NCBI RefSeq assembly: GCF_000949475.1
Contig: NZ_JRHC01000002.1
Span: 62,001-126,000 of the forward strand
DNA length: 64,000 bases
Direction of reading: 5' to 3'
From: Draconibacterium sediminis
GTDB lineage: Bacteria; Bacteroidota; Bacteroidia; Bacteroidales; Prolixibacteraceae
Shown: in pieces, positions 1-7,908 of the stretch
Position numbering within the stretch: the stretch's first letter is position 1
Layout of the letters: the number at the start of each line of letters is the position of its first letter
Made by a program: the position numbers and the translations under genes
Notes under the pieces: generated by a model
What the model was told of the DNA's origin: nothing
Database searches by the model: none
The model's input: the letters and a program-made list of their open reading frames with translations, nothing else

Positions 1-58
1 AATTATTATTCAGAAATAATTTAAAAGCCTCTTCAATAATTCTTTCTTTTGTTGTCAT
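1..58 (-). CDS. TetR/AcrR-type regulator, N-terminal fragment cut by window edge
   Basis: The reverse complement opens with an ATG and reads MTTKERIIEEAFKLFLNNN, then runs off the window. This is the typical first helix of a TetR/AcrR repressor (T-[KR]-x-x-I-[IL]-x-x-A-x-x-L-F). It is divergent from the UpxY gene, with about 380 bp between them. Only 19 codons are visible, so the family is inferred from the N-terminal helix alone. Confidence 0.5.
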   Translation of the reverse strand, partial: MTTKERIIEEAFKLFLNNN

Positions 59-438
59 AACACTGTAGATCTAATGCTAACAAACTTACGTAAAAAGCAT
101 GATTAAGCCAATGAAACAATCATTTTTATGATCGAAAATATCATATGGTATCGCTAACCATTTTTTTGTTTGGATTATTTTTTCATATATTTACATACCG
201 CATATATGGTATTTTATTGGACGCTATACATACATTATTTGTGCTAAGCGACGTGCCTTTGGCATGCTCGGCAACTGCAAATGTTAGTAAAGATGACTTC
301 CTGAAAAAGTTATAATTATATGAAAGAACAACCAGATAGACTCTAGCTATACGACAGGATTATTAACCAATATTTATTTGGTTGTATAGTAAAATTCACA
401 GAAAAAGGGTGCTTAATATACACCATTAAATCTATACC
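59..438. other. Divergent intergenic region, no gene seen
   Basis: This AT-rich stretch lies between the divergent TetR fragment and the UpxY gene and should hold both promoters. A small GC-richer patch near 245-275 contains a short hairpin (GTGCC-TTT-GGCAT). No convincing ORF, RNA or TetR operator could be assigned. Confidence 0.4.
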
Positions 439-1008
439 ATGCCAGACAGAATTATTCATATGAGAGGAGGGGCACAATTTCATGAAACGCAGAATGATTT
501 CACGAAAAAAGCATGGCATGTATTTTATCTTCGTCCACGTAATGAAAGAATTGCAACCCGGCTAATTTCGAATCATGGCTATGAAGTATTTTGTCCTGCA
601 ATTCCCAAATCAAGACTATGGAAAAACAGACAACGAAAAAAGATCTGGTTCCCGCTATTCCCCAATTACTTATTTGTCTTTACTTATCACCATGAAATAT
701 ATACCATTCGAAGAATATCTCAGGTTGTAAACTTTGTTTCTTTTGCCGGCAAACCATCCACAATAACGGAAAAGGAGGTAGATGGAATACGGAAAATGTT
801 GGAATTAGGGAATGTGATTACTGTAGAAAATCAGTTCTCCAGCGGAGAACATGTACGAATTGTTTCCGGTCCATTAAAAGGACATGAAGGAATTCTGGTA
901 AAACGACAAAATAAAAGCCGCTTTGGTATTCGTCTGAAAGCCATCAGCCACTCCGTATTTATCGATATATGCCAATCAGACCTCGAGAAACTTAAAAAAG
1001 CACATTAA
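439..1008 (+). CDS. UpxY-family transcription antiterminator (NusG paralogue)
   Basis: This is a specialised NusG paralogue expected to bind RNA polymerase and suppress termination in one target operon. After about 24 extra residues, the NGN domain spans about 25-120 (KAWHVFYLRPRNE, then FPLFPNYLFV, the typical P-LFPGYLFV block). A C-terminal KOW-type region (SGEHVRIVSGPLKGHEGIL) follows at about 135-185. The 189-residue length suits the family. ATG at 460 is a possible alternative start and would remove the unusual leader. UpxY genes normally head capsule or exopolysaccharide clusters. Here the next genes are a broken Crp/Fnr gene and a MauE-like gene, so it is an orphan within this window. 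The family call is firm; the target operon is unknown. Confidence 0.88.
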   Translation: MPDRIIHMRGGAQFHETQNDFTKKAWHVFYLRPRNERIATRLISNHGYEVFCPAIPKSRLWKNRQRKKIWFPLFPNYLFVFTYHHEIYTIRRISQVVNFVSFAGKPSTITEKEVDGIRKMLELGNVITVENQFSSGEHVRIVSGPLKGHEGILVKRQNKSRFGIRLKAISHSVFIDICQSDLEKLKKAH

Positions 1009-1124
1009 TAAATTTTAGCTCTCTGACTAAAGCGATGTCGTTATACTCAGAAAATTACAATTGTTCTTTTTTGAGGAGACATATATACCTTACTATTTTA
1101 ATCCGAACTTCTTAAACGTTAACT

Positions 1125-1735
1125 ATGGAAAAACACAGTTTATATGAAGTCATTTTTAAATTGAAGCCCTTGCCCAAAAAACTTACAGAACGATCCTATG
1201 TTGATGCTCTGATTACTGCCATTGACGAACGATTAACCATAACCGAGCACAGATACCGGTCATTGTTGCTTAATGCCGGGCATCGGTCAGATTATATGTA
1301 TTTTGTGGAGAAAGGCATTGCCCGGTGCTTTCATTTGACGATCGTAGCGGAAGGGAACTTACTTCCATTCTTTGGAAAGAACAGAGTATTGTTTGTGATC
1401 CGGTGAGTTTTTTTCAGCGCAAGACATCAGAGGTTAATATTGAAGTGATGCCGGGAAGTTTATTGCTTTCGATCTCTCATCCCCAATTGCAGGACATATT
1501 TCATGAGTTCCCGGAAGCAAGCGTTTTTGAACGTTGTGTTTCCCTTCAGTATGTTTACTTTTTTGCCCAAAGATCCCGGCAATTAGCAGTGAACTCTCCA
1601 TGGGAAAGGTACCTGCACTTATTAGCATCACATCCGGGTATCGAATTAAAAGTATCGAAGGATATCATAGCATCTTATTTGAACATAGCCCCACAGTCAC
1701 TTAGTAGAATGCTTCGGAAGAAAGGGCATCCCTGA
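1125..1735 (+). pseudogene. Crp/Fnr-family regulator, disrupted by a -1 frameshift
   Basis: Two overlapping frames together make one Crp/Fnr-type protein. The first (MEKHSLYEVIFKL...YMYFVEKGIARCFH) carries the start of the cyclic-nucleotide-binding beta roll. The second resumes with FDDRSGRELTSILWKE and continues through the dimer helix to a C-terminal HTH (SKDIIASYLNIAPQSLSRMLRKK). Adding one T to the TTT run at 1334-1336 restores a continuous protein of about 203 residues, the normal family length. The result is either a genuine pseudogene or a homopolymer sequencing error; the downstream frame shows no other stop, so any inactivation is recent. Confidence 0.8.
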
Positions 1736-1897
1736 TTATTTAGCAGTTTTGATTTCATTTTAGAAGATGATCAGTTGCTATAATTCACTTTTCGAATTCT
1801 GATTTTTAAGAGTGCCCCATCAGTCGGTTAAGTTGTTTTTTGATCCGGGTTCTTTCATTTGTTAATACAGGTTCAGACGAATGACCCGGCTCAACTG

Positions 1898-1905
1898 TAC
1901 CTTTG
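1898..1905 (+). promoter_or_regulatory. Bacteroidota -7 promoter box for the MauE-like gene
   Basis: TACCTTTG matches the TAnnTTTG -7 element used by the primary sigma factor of Bacteroidota. It lies about 135 bp before the MauE-like ATG, which implies a long leader. The -33 element is not obvious. Call made on the motif and position only. Confidence 0.4.
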
Positions 1906-1944
1906 TAAATGTATTGAGGCAAAAACATGACCTCTAATATTTAA

Positions 1945-2007
1945 CGGGAGAACGGAAATATACATCAACCACTAGTTGTTCAATAACCCGAAGATTACAT
2001 TCTCCCG
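1945..2007 (+). repeat. Inverted repeat in the leader of the MauE-like gene
   Basis: CGGGAGAA (1945-1952) and TTCTCCCG (2000-2007) are perfect 8-base complements between the predicted promoter and the start codon at 2041. They could close a leader-RNA domain of about 63 nt or be a widely spaced protein site. No known riboswitch was recognised. Confidence 0.35.
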
Positions 2008-2040
2008 CAGACAGACCTTTAAAACAAACATTTATAAGCT

Positions 2041-3579
2041 ATGAAAAAGCTCCTGATAAAACACTTTTCAATTCTGGTTCCAGTCACCTCCTATTTGTAT
2101 ATCCTGCTTTTTGTGTATGCCGGGTTCAGCAAATTGCTGGACTATGAAAACTTCACTGTACAGTTAGCACAGTCGCCATTACTAAGCGCATATGCCGGCG
2201 TGGTTGCACCTGCTGTAATATGCATGGAATTCATGCTGTCCTTATTATTGATTTTTAGAAAGACTCGTCTAACAGGTCTTTATGGATCATTCTTTCTAAT
2301 GATCGCTTTTACCATCTATATTTATCTGATCCTGAATTACAGCGATTTTGTTCCCTGTTCGTGTGGAGGTATCATTGAAAAATTGAACTGGACGGAGCAC
2401 ATGATTTTTAATATTACTTTCGTCATCCTGGCTCTTCTTGCAATCGCATTTTCAGAAAAAGAGAAGCATACACGAAAACACATGGTACTTTTAAAAACAT
2501 CCTTGCCATCCTTGCTGGCAGCAGGTGTTGTTGTCGGGCTCTTTTTGTCATCTGAGCATATTATAAAAAAAGAAAACAATTTTATTCGCCGGTTTGGGCA
2601 ACATTCTCTTAGAGATGAAAAGGCACTAGATCTGGGAGTAAACTCCTATTATTTTGCAGGGATAGCCTATGGACAGATCTATCTTGGAAATTATACAGCG
2701 CCATTAGTTTTAACCAGCGTGGATACCTCTTTGACAACCAAAGTGCCGGCTAAATTAGAGCTTGACGATACTGACCTTCCATTTCGTTCCATAAGAATAC
2801 AAATAGAAACTCCCTATTTTTATGTATATGATGGCAATATTCCGATAATATACAGAGGAAAGCTGGGCGATTCTCATGCCCACACAATCAGTTTTGAAGA
2901 CTGTTATTTTTCTCAATTGCAAGTGATAGACTCCATTAATTTTGCCTTCAGGGCACAAAGCAGAAGTACCAAATCCCAGGTATTGGGAAGGCTCAGTCTT
3001 AACCGGGAGCCTAAAGTAACCCTCAACTATGGATTGCTGGAAAAACAAATAGACGGAATGTTTGATACCGACGGTAAGTTACTTCGCGATAACAGCACCG
3101 GAGAACTGGCCTACATCTATAGCTACCGAAACGAAATTCTGGTGATGAACAAGGAACTACAACTTCTGCAAAAACTTCATACCATTGATACCATATCCCA
3201 TGCACAGGTGCAAGTACGAAGGCTATCTGACGGAAGACATAAATTAGGTGCACCACCACTACAGGTAAATAAGACTGCCCTGCTATATAAACAAGTGTTA
3301 TTTAATGAATCCATGTTAATGGGAAAATTCGAATCCCGAAAGGCATGGCAACAAGCGGCCATTGTTGACATGTACAGTACGGGGAGACAAGAGTATTTGG
3401 GCAGTTTCTATATATACCACCGCGGGGAAAACAAAATGTCTCAAATGCTTGCCACAGATAATTATCTATTTGTATTGCGTGGCAGTGAAATCGTGCGCTA
3501 CCGTTTTGCGCAAGCGGTGACGGCGAATTTCAAAACGGGGGAAGCTGAAAACCCAAAACAGAGTAAGCAAGAATTTTAA
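2041..3579 (+). CDS. MauE/DoxX-type redox-associated membrane protein with periplasmic C-terminal domain
   Basis: Residues 1-135 form four hydrophobic helices of the MauE/DoxX type (YILLFVYAGFSKLLDYENF near the start, PCSCGG near residue 105). In this family the membrane part is linked to disulfide or redox handling of exported partners. A further hydrophobic segment (about 150-170) leads into about 340 residues predicted to be periplasmic, with repeated beta-rich stretches that resemble a propeller. The 89-residue Cys-containing protein starts 9 bp downstream, and the pair recurs in Bacteroidota as I recall. I infer that this protein matures or reduces the small partner during export; no substrate is known. 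The C-terminal fold is a guess from strand pattern. Confidence 0.65.
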   Translation: MKKLLIKHFSILVPVTSYLYILLFVYAGFSKLLDYENFTVQLAQSPLLSAYAGVVAPAVICMEFMLSLLLIFRKTRLTGLYGSFFLMIAFTIYIYLILNYSDFVPCSCGGIIEKLNWTEHMIFNITFVILALLAIAFSEKEKHTRKHMVLLKTSLPSLLAAGVVVGLFLSSEHIIKKENNFIRRFGQHSLRDEKALDLGVNSYYFAGIAYGQIYLGNYTAPLVLTSVDTSLTTKVPAKLELDDTDLPFRSIRIQIETPYFYVYDGNIPIIYRGKLGDSHAHTISFEDCYFSQLQVIDSINFAFRAQSRSTKSQVLGRLSLNREPKVTLNYGLLEKQIDGMFDTDGKLLRDNSTGELAYIYSYRNEILVMNKELQLLQKLHTIDTISHAQVQVRRLSDGRHKLGAPPLQVNKTALLYKQVLFNESMLMGKFESRKAWQQAAIVDMYSTGRQEYLGSFYIYHRGENKMSQMLATDNYLFVLRGSEIVRYRFAQAVTANFKTGEAENPKQSKQEF

Positions 3580-3588
3580 TTTTTAATT

Positions 3589-3858
3589 ATGAAAAATTTA
3601 AAAAGCCTTATTTTACCCGCTGCTATTATATTGATAGGAGCCGGTGCCGCTCTTGCAACTAACGTTGCAAAAAATTCGGATTCTAATTCGCAAACCGGAT
3701 ATTATATCGACAGCTCTACGGGAGAATGTCGGCAATCTCCGGAAATGTGTTCCACCACACCTGGGGATTTATGTACCTGGGATGATGGTTCAAGTATCCA
3801 CAGTTTGTTCCAGGCTGATACCGAGTGTACGGTTTCATTGTACAAACCTGTGAATTGA
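3589..3858 (+). CDS. Small exported Cys-containing protein (DUF6520-like)
   Basis: An 89-residue protein starting MKNLKSLILPAAIILIGAGAALATN, a clear signal peptide. The mature part of about 65 residues has four Cys (ECRQSPEMC, DLC, TEC), many Ser/Thr, and a Tyr-Tyr-Ile-Asp segment. Size, signal and spacing match the short DUF6520-type proteins that follow MauE-like genes in Bacteroidota. It starts 9 bp after the MauE-like gene and is followed by a terminator-like hairpin, so the two form an operon. Function unknown; a secreted peptide or a disulfide-bonded surface factor is plausible. Confidence 0.6.
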   Translation: MKNLKSLILPAAIILIGAGAALATNVAKNSDSNSQTGYYIDSSTGECRQSPEMCSTTPGDLCTWDDGSSIHSLFQADTECTVSLYKPVN

Positions 3859-3866
3859 GAAAGAAA

Positions 3867-3889
3867 GGGGATGCCACATAGGCACCCCC
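3867..3889 (+). terminator. Terminator-like hairpin after the MauE/DUF6520 pair
   Basis: GGGGATGCC and GGCACCCCC pair with one mismatch around an ACATA loop, starting 9 bp after the stop codon. The T-tract is weak. Position between convergent genes supports a terminator. Confidence 0.5.
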
Positions 3890-4002
3890 TTCTCCCCATT
3901 TTGTAGGAAAAGAATATCTTTCCCTTCTATCATACTCTCCAAAACCTTACATGATAAATGTCCTGTCTGCTATTTCCCGTTTCCGACCGTCAAAAGAGGA
4001 GG

Positions 4003-6522
4003 TCAATCGAGTCTTTTGTTAATCCAATCGATGTCTGTATTTCCTTTCAAAAAGTAATCGAACCAATCCAGAATTCTGCTTGTAAGGTCGAATTGTGCCC
4101 GGGGTTTTATTAAGCTATGCCCTTCGCCCTCGTAAAATAGCGCCACCACATCTTTTTTGTTCCTACGCAGGGCATTGTAAAAGGCCATGCTGTGGTCGCT
4201 GGTTACATTTTGGTCTTCCAGACCTGACCATAACAACACGGGGGCATTTACTTTGTCGGCCTGATAAATGGGGTTGTTTGCGAGATACAATGCTTTATTC
4301 TCCCAAAAAGCTACACCCAGTTTATACATATTGGCTTCTATCCTTACATAATCAGGGAAAAAGAAATTATAATTGAAAGCATTGGCAGCCCAAATAATGT
4401 CACTATGCCCAGAGCCGGAAACATAAGTGGCAAAACGGTTAGACCGGGTAGCAATAAAATCAGTTTCATAACCACCAAAGGAATGACCGGTTAAGCCAAT
4501 TCTGTTTTTATCGATTAAGGGATTGCCGACTAAAGCATCCAAAGCATGGTTAACACAATCCAGCGCATCCATACCTGGGCCATCTTTCCCCTGGACAACA
4601 ATGTCAGGCAGATACACAAAATAGCCTTTTTCAATAAGTAAACGTATATTAAACCCGAGCCCGTTATAATAAAACGGATACGGATACCGATTTGACAGAC
4701 TACGCTGTTTCTGATAAATGTGCACCACCATCGGGTATTTTAGGGAAGGCTTATAGTTTGCCGGATAATACAAAACACCTTTCATGGGAATACTGTCGCT
4801 GTTGGCATAGGAAACAATTTCCTGTTTGAAGGATAAAACGGCTTTGTCGGCCTTATTACTTTGATAAATAACCTGTTTCTTTTTCCCCATTTCTTTATAA
4901 ACCAGGCGTGGCGGCTGATTGAAATCCTCTTCGGTATAGCAAAAATGGTTGTACGAGCTATTATAAACCAGGTTTTCTATGCGCTTACCTGTTGGTGGGA
5001 TAACCGTATCCTGCCTGCCGTTTTGCCACAATATGTAAGCACTCATGTTTTCCCGTGAATTATATAGTTTAAGCAACAAAGCTTTCTCCGGGGTAATTAT
5101 ATTTTCGGAAAAATCAAGAGCCGGCAACGTGTTGCGAGATGTCCCATTCAGGATGGTAACCTGATATCCTTCAAAATGGCCCAATTGAACGGGCTCTTCT
5201 TCCGCTGCCAGGTTGTAACGCCACAGCCCGCCTTCACCTTCGAACAGTACTGTGTCAGTGCCTGTTACAAAATAGGGAGTATTTAACTTACTGTTGACGA
5301 TCGTTCTTTTAGTGCCGGTGGGGATATGATATAAAGACCATGCCTCGTCTTTTTTGTACAAAACATACCGTCCGCCGGGTGAGGTGTAAAGAAGATTCCG
5401 GGATGTAGTATCCATCAGTGTATAACAATCTTTCTGCCGGTCGTAAACGTTTACCTTATACCGGGGAGGCTGGGGAAAGTCTTGAAAGTAATAAGGGTCC
5501 AGACTCAGGAAATAACGTTTACTCCCGATGTTTGCATTTTTGGTAAGTTGATTGTTCCCTATTCGGTGTACCCTTTTTTTTTCAGGTTCCCACACAAAAA
5601 AACTGTCTCTGTTTGGAAAGAATTTCTGTCTCAGTCCTTTTTCGTTTCCGTACCAGATATCAACCGGGGAGCCGCTTCCTTTTTTGCGTGGCATTCTAAT
5701 TTTTAAGAAATAGCTTCTACTCTCCGGTATTATTTCAATAGATCCCTTTTGAAAGTTTAAGGGTAAAATTTCTTTTAAAGGGTAAGCTATTTTATTGCTA
5801 AAATCCAGGTAAACGAATTCCTGGCAATCATTCTCAGGTACTTGTTCACAGATAATGACCCCCTGTTTTTCCGGGACTGTGACCAAAGAGACAATTTTAT
5901 GCGTAGTTTCATATACTTTTTCTGTGGATTCTCCTTTAAGCCGAAGGATTTCATACCTGTTTTCTCCGTTGTCTGTAATGGCATAAATATGGTTGCCGCC
6001 TGTGGGATAAAACCGGGTCACATGATTTGCAGCATTAATCAAATCCCCCCTGTTATTGCGCAGTTCAACCCTGTTGTTATGCTCCTGGCTGTAATCCAAC
6101 AGAAAATTCCCGTTACCGCTTAAGGATTGTATGCTTTTTACACCTTTATAGAAAATGCCGGATTGTTTGTCCAGGTCAAGCAGCTCGGTTTGCCGTTCAT
6201 ATTGTAATAATAAGTGATGGTTGTCAACAAACACCACTTTCCATACGTTTTGCCTGTATCCCATAATACTGTGTTTCACAGGATCACGGAGGTCGAACAA
6301 AATCAGGGTGTCCTGATCCATATCACCTATTTCCCTCACGGGCATCCTACTCCGCTTGCGTATTGTCAGCCAGTTGCCGTCTTCGGACATTACAGTACCG
6401 CTAATATTATGTGATGCTTCATTAGCAATCCGGGACAGGCTGTCGTGTCTGCTTTGTGCAGTTAATTCCCGGCCTGCCAGAATCAGCAGAACCGGGATTA
6501 TGAAAAGAATTGCGGTTTTCAT
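4003..6522 (-). CDS. S9-family prolyl-oligopeptidase-like serine peptidase, exported
   Basis: An 839-residue protein with a signal peptide (MKTAILFIIPVLLILAG...TAQ), a long N-terminal beta-propeller-like region (about 30-560) and a C-terminal alpha/beta-hydrolase peptidase domain. The nucleophile motif GHSFGG puts Ser at about residue 681. The acid lies in SGLEDQNV (about 770) and the His in GEGHSL (about 802), the order expected for the S9 family. It begins 3 bp after the SusD stop and is the third gene of the SusC-SusD operon. It probably trims peptides in the periplasm after SusCD uptake. Whether it is a dipeptidyl peptidase or an acylaminoacyl peptidase cannot be told. Confidence 0.88.
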   Translation of the reverse strand: MKTAILFIIPVLLILAGRELTAQSRHDSLSRIANEASHNISGTVMSEDGNWLTIRKRSRMPVREIGDMDQDTLILFDLRDPVKHSIMGYRQNVWKVVFVDNHHLLLQYERQTELLDLDKQSGIFYKGVKSIQSLSGNGNFLLDYSQEHNNRVELRNNRGDLINAANHVTRFYPTGGNHIYAITDNGENRYEILRLKGESTEKVYETTHKIVSLVTVPEKQGVIICEQVPENDCQEFVYLDFSNKIAYPLKEILPLNFQKGSIEIIPESRSYFLKIRMPRKKGSGSPVDIWYGNEKGLRQKFFPNRDSFFVWEPEKKRVHRIGNNQLTKNANIGSKRYFLSLDPYYFQDFPQPPRYKVNVYDRQKDCYTLMDTTSRNLLYTSPGGRYVLYKKDEAWSLYHIPTGTKRTIVNSKLNTPYFVTGTDTVLFEGEGGLWRYNLAAEEEPVQLGHFEGYQVTILNGTSRNTLPALDFSENIITPEKALLLKLYNSRENMSAYILWQNGRQDTVIPPTGKRIENLVYNSSYNHFCYTEEDFNQPPRLVYKEMGKKKQVIYQSNKADKAVLSFKQEIVSYANSDSIPMKGVLYYPANYKPSLKYPMVVHIYQKQRSLSNRYPYPFYYNGLGFNIRLLIEKGYFVYLPDIVVQGKDGPGMDALDCVNHALDALVGNPLIDKNRIGLTGHSFGGYETDFIATRSNRFATYVSGSGHSDIIWAANAFNYNFFFPDYVRIEANMYKLGVAFWENKALYLANNPIYQADKVNAPVLLWSGLEDQNVTSDHSMAFYNALRRNKKDVVALFYEGEGHSLIKPRAQFDLTSRILDWFDYFLKGNTDIDWINKRLD

Positions 6523-6525
6523 GCC

Positions 6526-7896
6526 TTAGTAACCTGTATTTTGAGGGTTGAGATTAGGATTCAATAATAATTCGTTTTGGGGTAATGGCCATACCTGCAT
6601 ATAATCTTCCCAGTTCGCTTTTACCGCTCTTATTTCATCAAGGTGCCCCATACGTTTCAGGTCAAGGAAACGGTGTCCAAACTCGGTAAAGAATTCGCGG
6701 CGCTTTTCTGCCAACAGTTCATTAATGAAATCTTCGTCAGACAAAGACGTAAGCGCAGTCAGTCCGGCCCTTTCGCGGATAGCATTCAAATAAGGTAATG
6801 CTTCATTCTGCCGGTTTTGTCTAATCAGCGCTTCGGCCATAATAAAATAGGGTTCTGCAAGGCGAAAAATAACGGAGTATTCATTGTCATTTGACCCGTT
6901 ATCCTTGTTTTTGTATTTAAACGGCCGGTACCACGATTTTTCATCAAAAGATACTTCGGCCATCCATACCTGTATGCGCAGGTCGTTATTATCAAAGGAA
7001 TTGACCAGATCCGGTGCCAGGGTATAAGCACTGGGAGCCGCATCAGTAAAATAGTAAAAGGAGGCTTCTTCGGTGGCGTCTCCATCATTTTCCGGTTCCA
7101 ATTGCCAGAGAATATGCTGACCCGTTTTATGAAATACTTCGCTGATATCCTCCTCAAACTCATATAAGGGCGATTGTATAATCGTACCTATCATTTGTTC
7201 GGCGAGTTCCCATTCTTCCCTGAGCAGATAAATACGGGCCAGCATCAGTTGCGCTGCCTTTCGGTTCAGGTAAATACGTTCTGAGTTACGGTATTCATCC
7301 TCTATAAGCAAAGCCGCTTCTGTTACATCGGTTTCCAGTTGTTCCAATACTTCCGTAGCATCTGTCTTAGTTAGATTACGATTGTATTCATAATCCAAAC
7401 TATTGGTATAAGGAATATCGCCAAAAAACTGTTGGAGATAATAATAAATGAGGGAACGGATAAGCAAGGCTTCTCCCGTAATTTGATTCTTTTCGGTATC
7501 AGAAAGTTTTGTTGAATGGGTTGCCCCATAAATAATGGAATTGGCATAATAGACCTGCCCGTAGGCGGTATTCCATATATTTGAAATAACCGTATTGGTT
7601 TCCTGCTGCAGGTTTCTGGAAATATCCAGTATCCCGTTCTGGTCATTGGTGTAGCAATCCAATTCGTCGGTGTAAGAAGCCATTAAGGTACCGGCGGTAT
7701 AAAATCCGGCACCTGTAATAACTGATCCGTCGCGTAAATCGGCATATAACCCTGCAAGAGCTGCATTTGCCGTTTCGGGGCTTTCAAATACCTGTTCCGT
7801 GCCCAGCTGGTTAGTCGGGGCGTCAACATCAACCAATTCTTCGCAGGCTGTCAGCAGAAATACACCAAAGCAAAACAATAAATATATATTTTTCAT
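6526..7896 (-). CDS. SusD/RagB-family surface nutrient-binding lipoprotein
   Basis: The N-terminus MKNIYLLFCFGVFLLTACEE has a lipobox (LTAC). The protein has SusD hallmarks: TNQLGTEQVFESPETANAALAG near residue 30, TPR-like helices (EALLIRSLIYYYLQQFFGDIPY) in the middle, and the C-terminal block LAEKRREFFTEFGHRFLDLKRMG. Its 456 residues are normal for the family. It lies 12 bp downstream of the SusC gene and 3 bp upstream of the S9 peptidase. It should act as the lid that captures substrate for the SusC channel. The peptidase neighbour suggests peptides rather than glycans (inference). Confidence 0.93.
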   Translation of the reverse strand: MKNIYLLFCFGVFLLTACEELVDVDAPTNQLGTEQVFESPETANAALAGLYADLRDGSVITGAGFYTAGTLMASYTDELDCYTNDQNGILDISRNLQQETNTVISNIWNTAYGQVYYANSIIYGATHSTKLSDTEKNQITGEALLIRSLIYYYLQQFFGDIPYTNSLDYEYNRNLTKTDATEVLEQLETDVTEAALLIEDEYRNSERIYLNRKAAQLMLARIYLLREEWELAEQMIGTIIQSPLYEFEEDISEVFHKTGQHILWQLEPENDGDATEEASFYYFTDAAPSAYTLAPDLVNSFDNNDLRIQVWMAEVSFDEKSWYRPFKYKNKDNGSNDNEYSVIFRLAEPYFIMAEALIRQNRQNEALPYLNAIRERAGLTALTSLSDEDFINELLAEKRREFFTEFGHRFLDLKRMGHLDEIRAVKANWEDYMQVWPLPQNELLLNPNLNPQNTGY

Positions 7897-7908
7897 GATT
7901 CTATGTTT

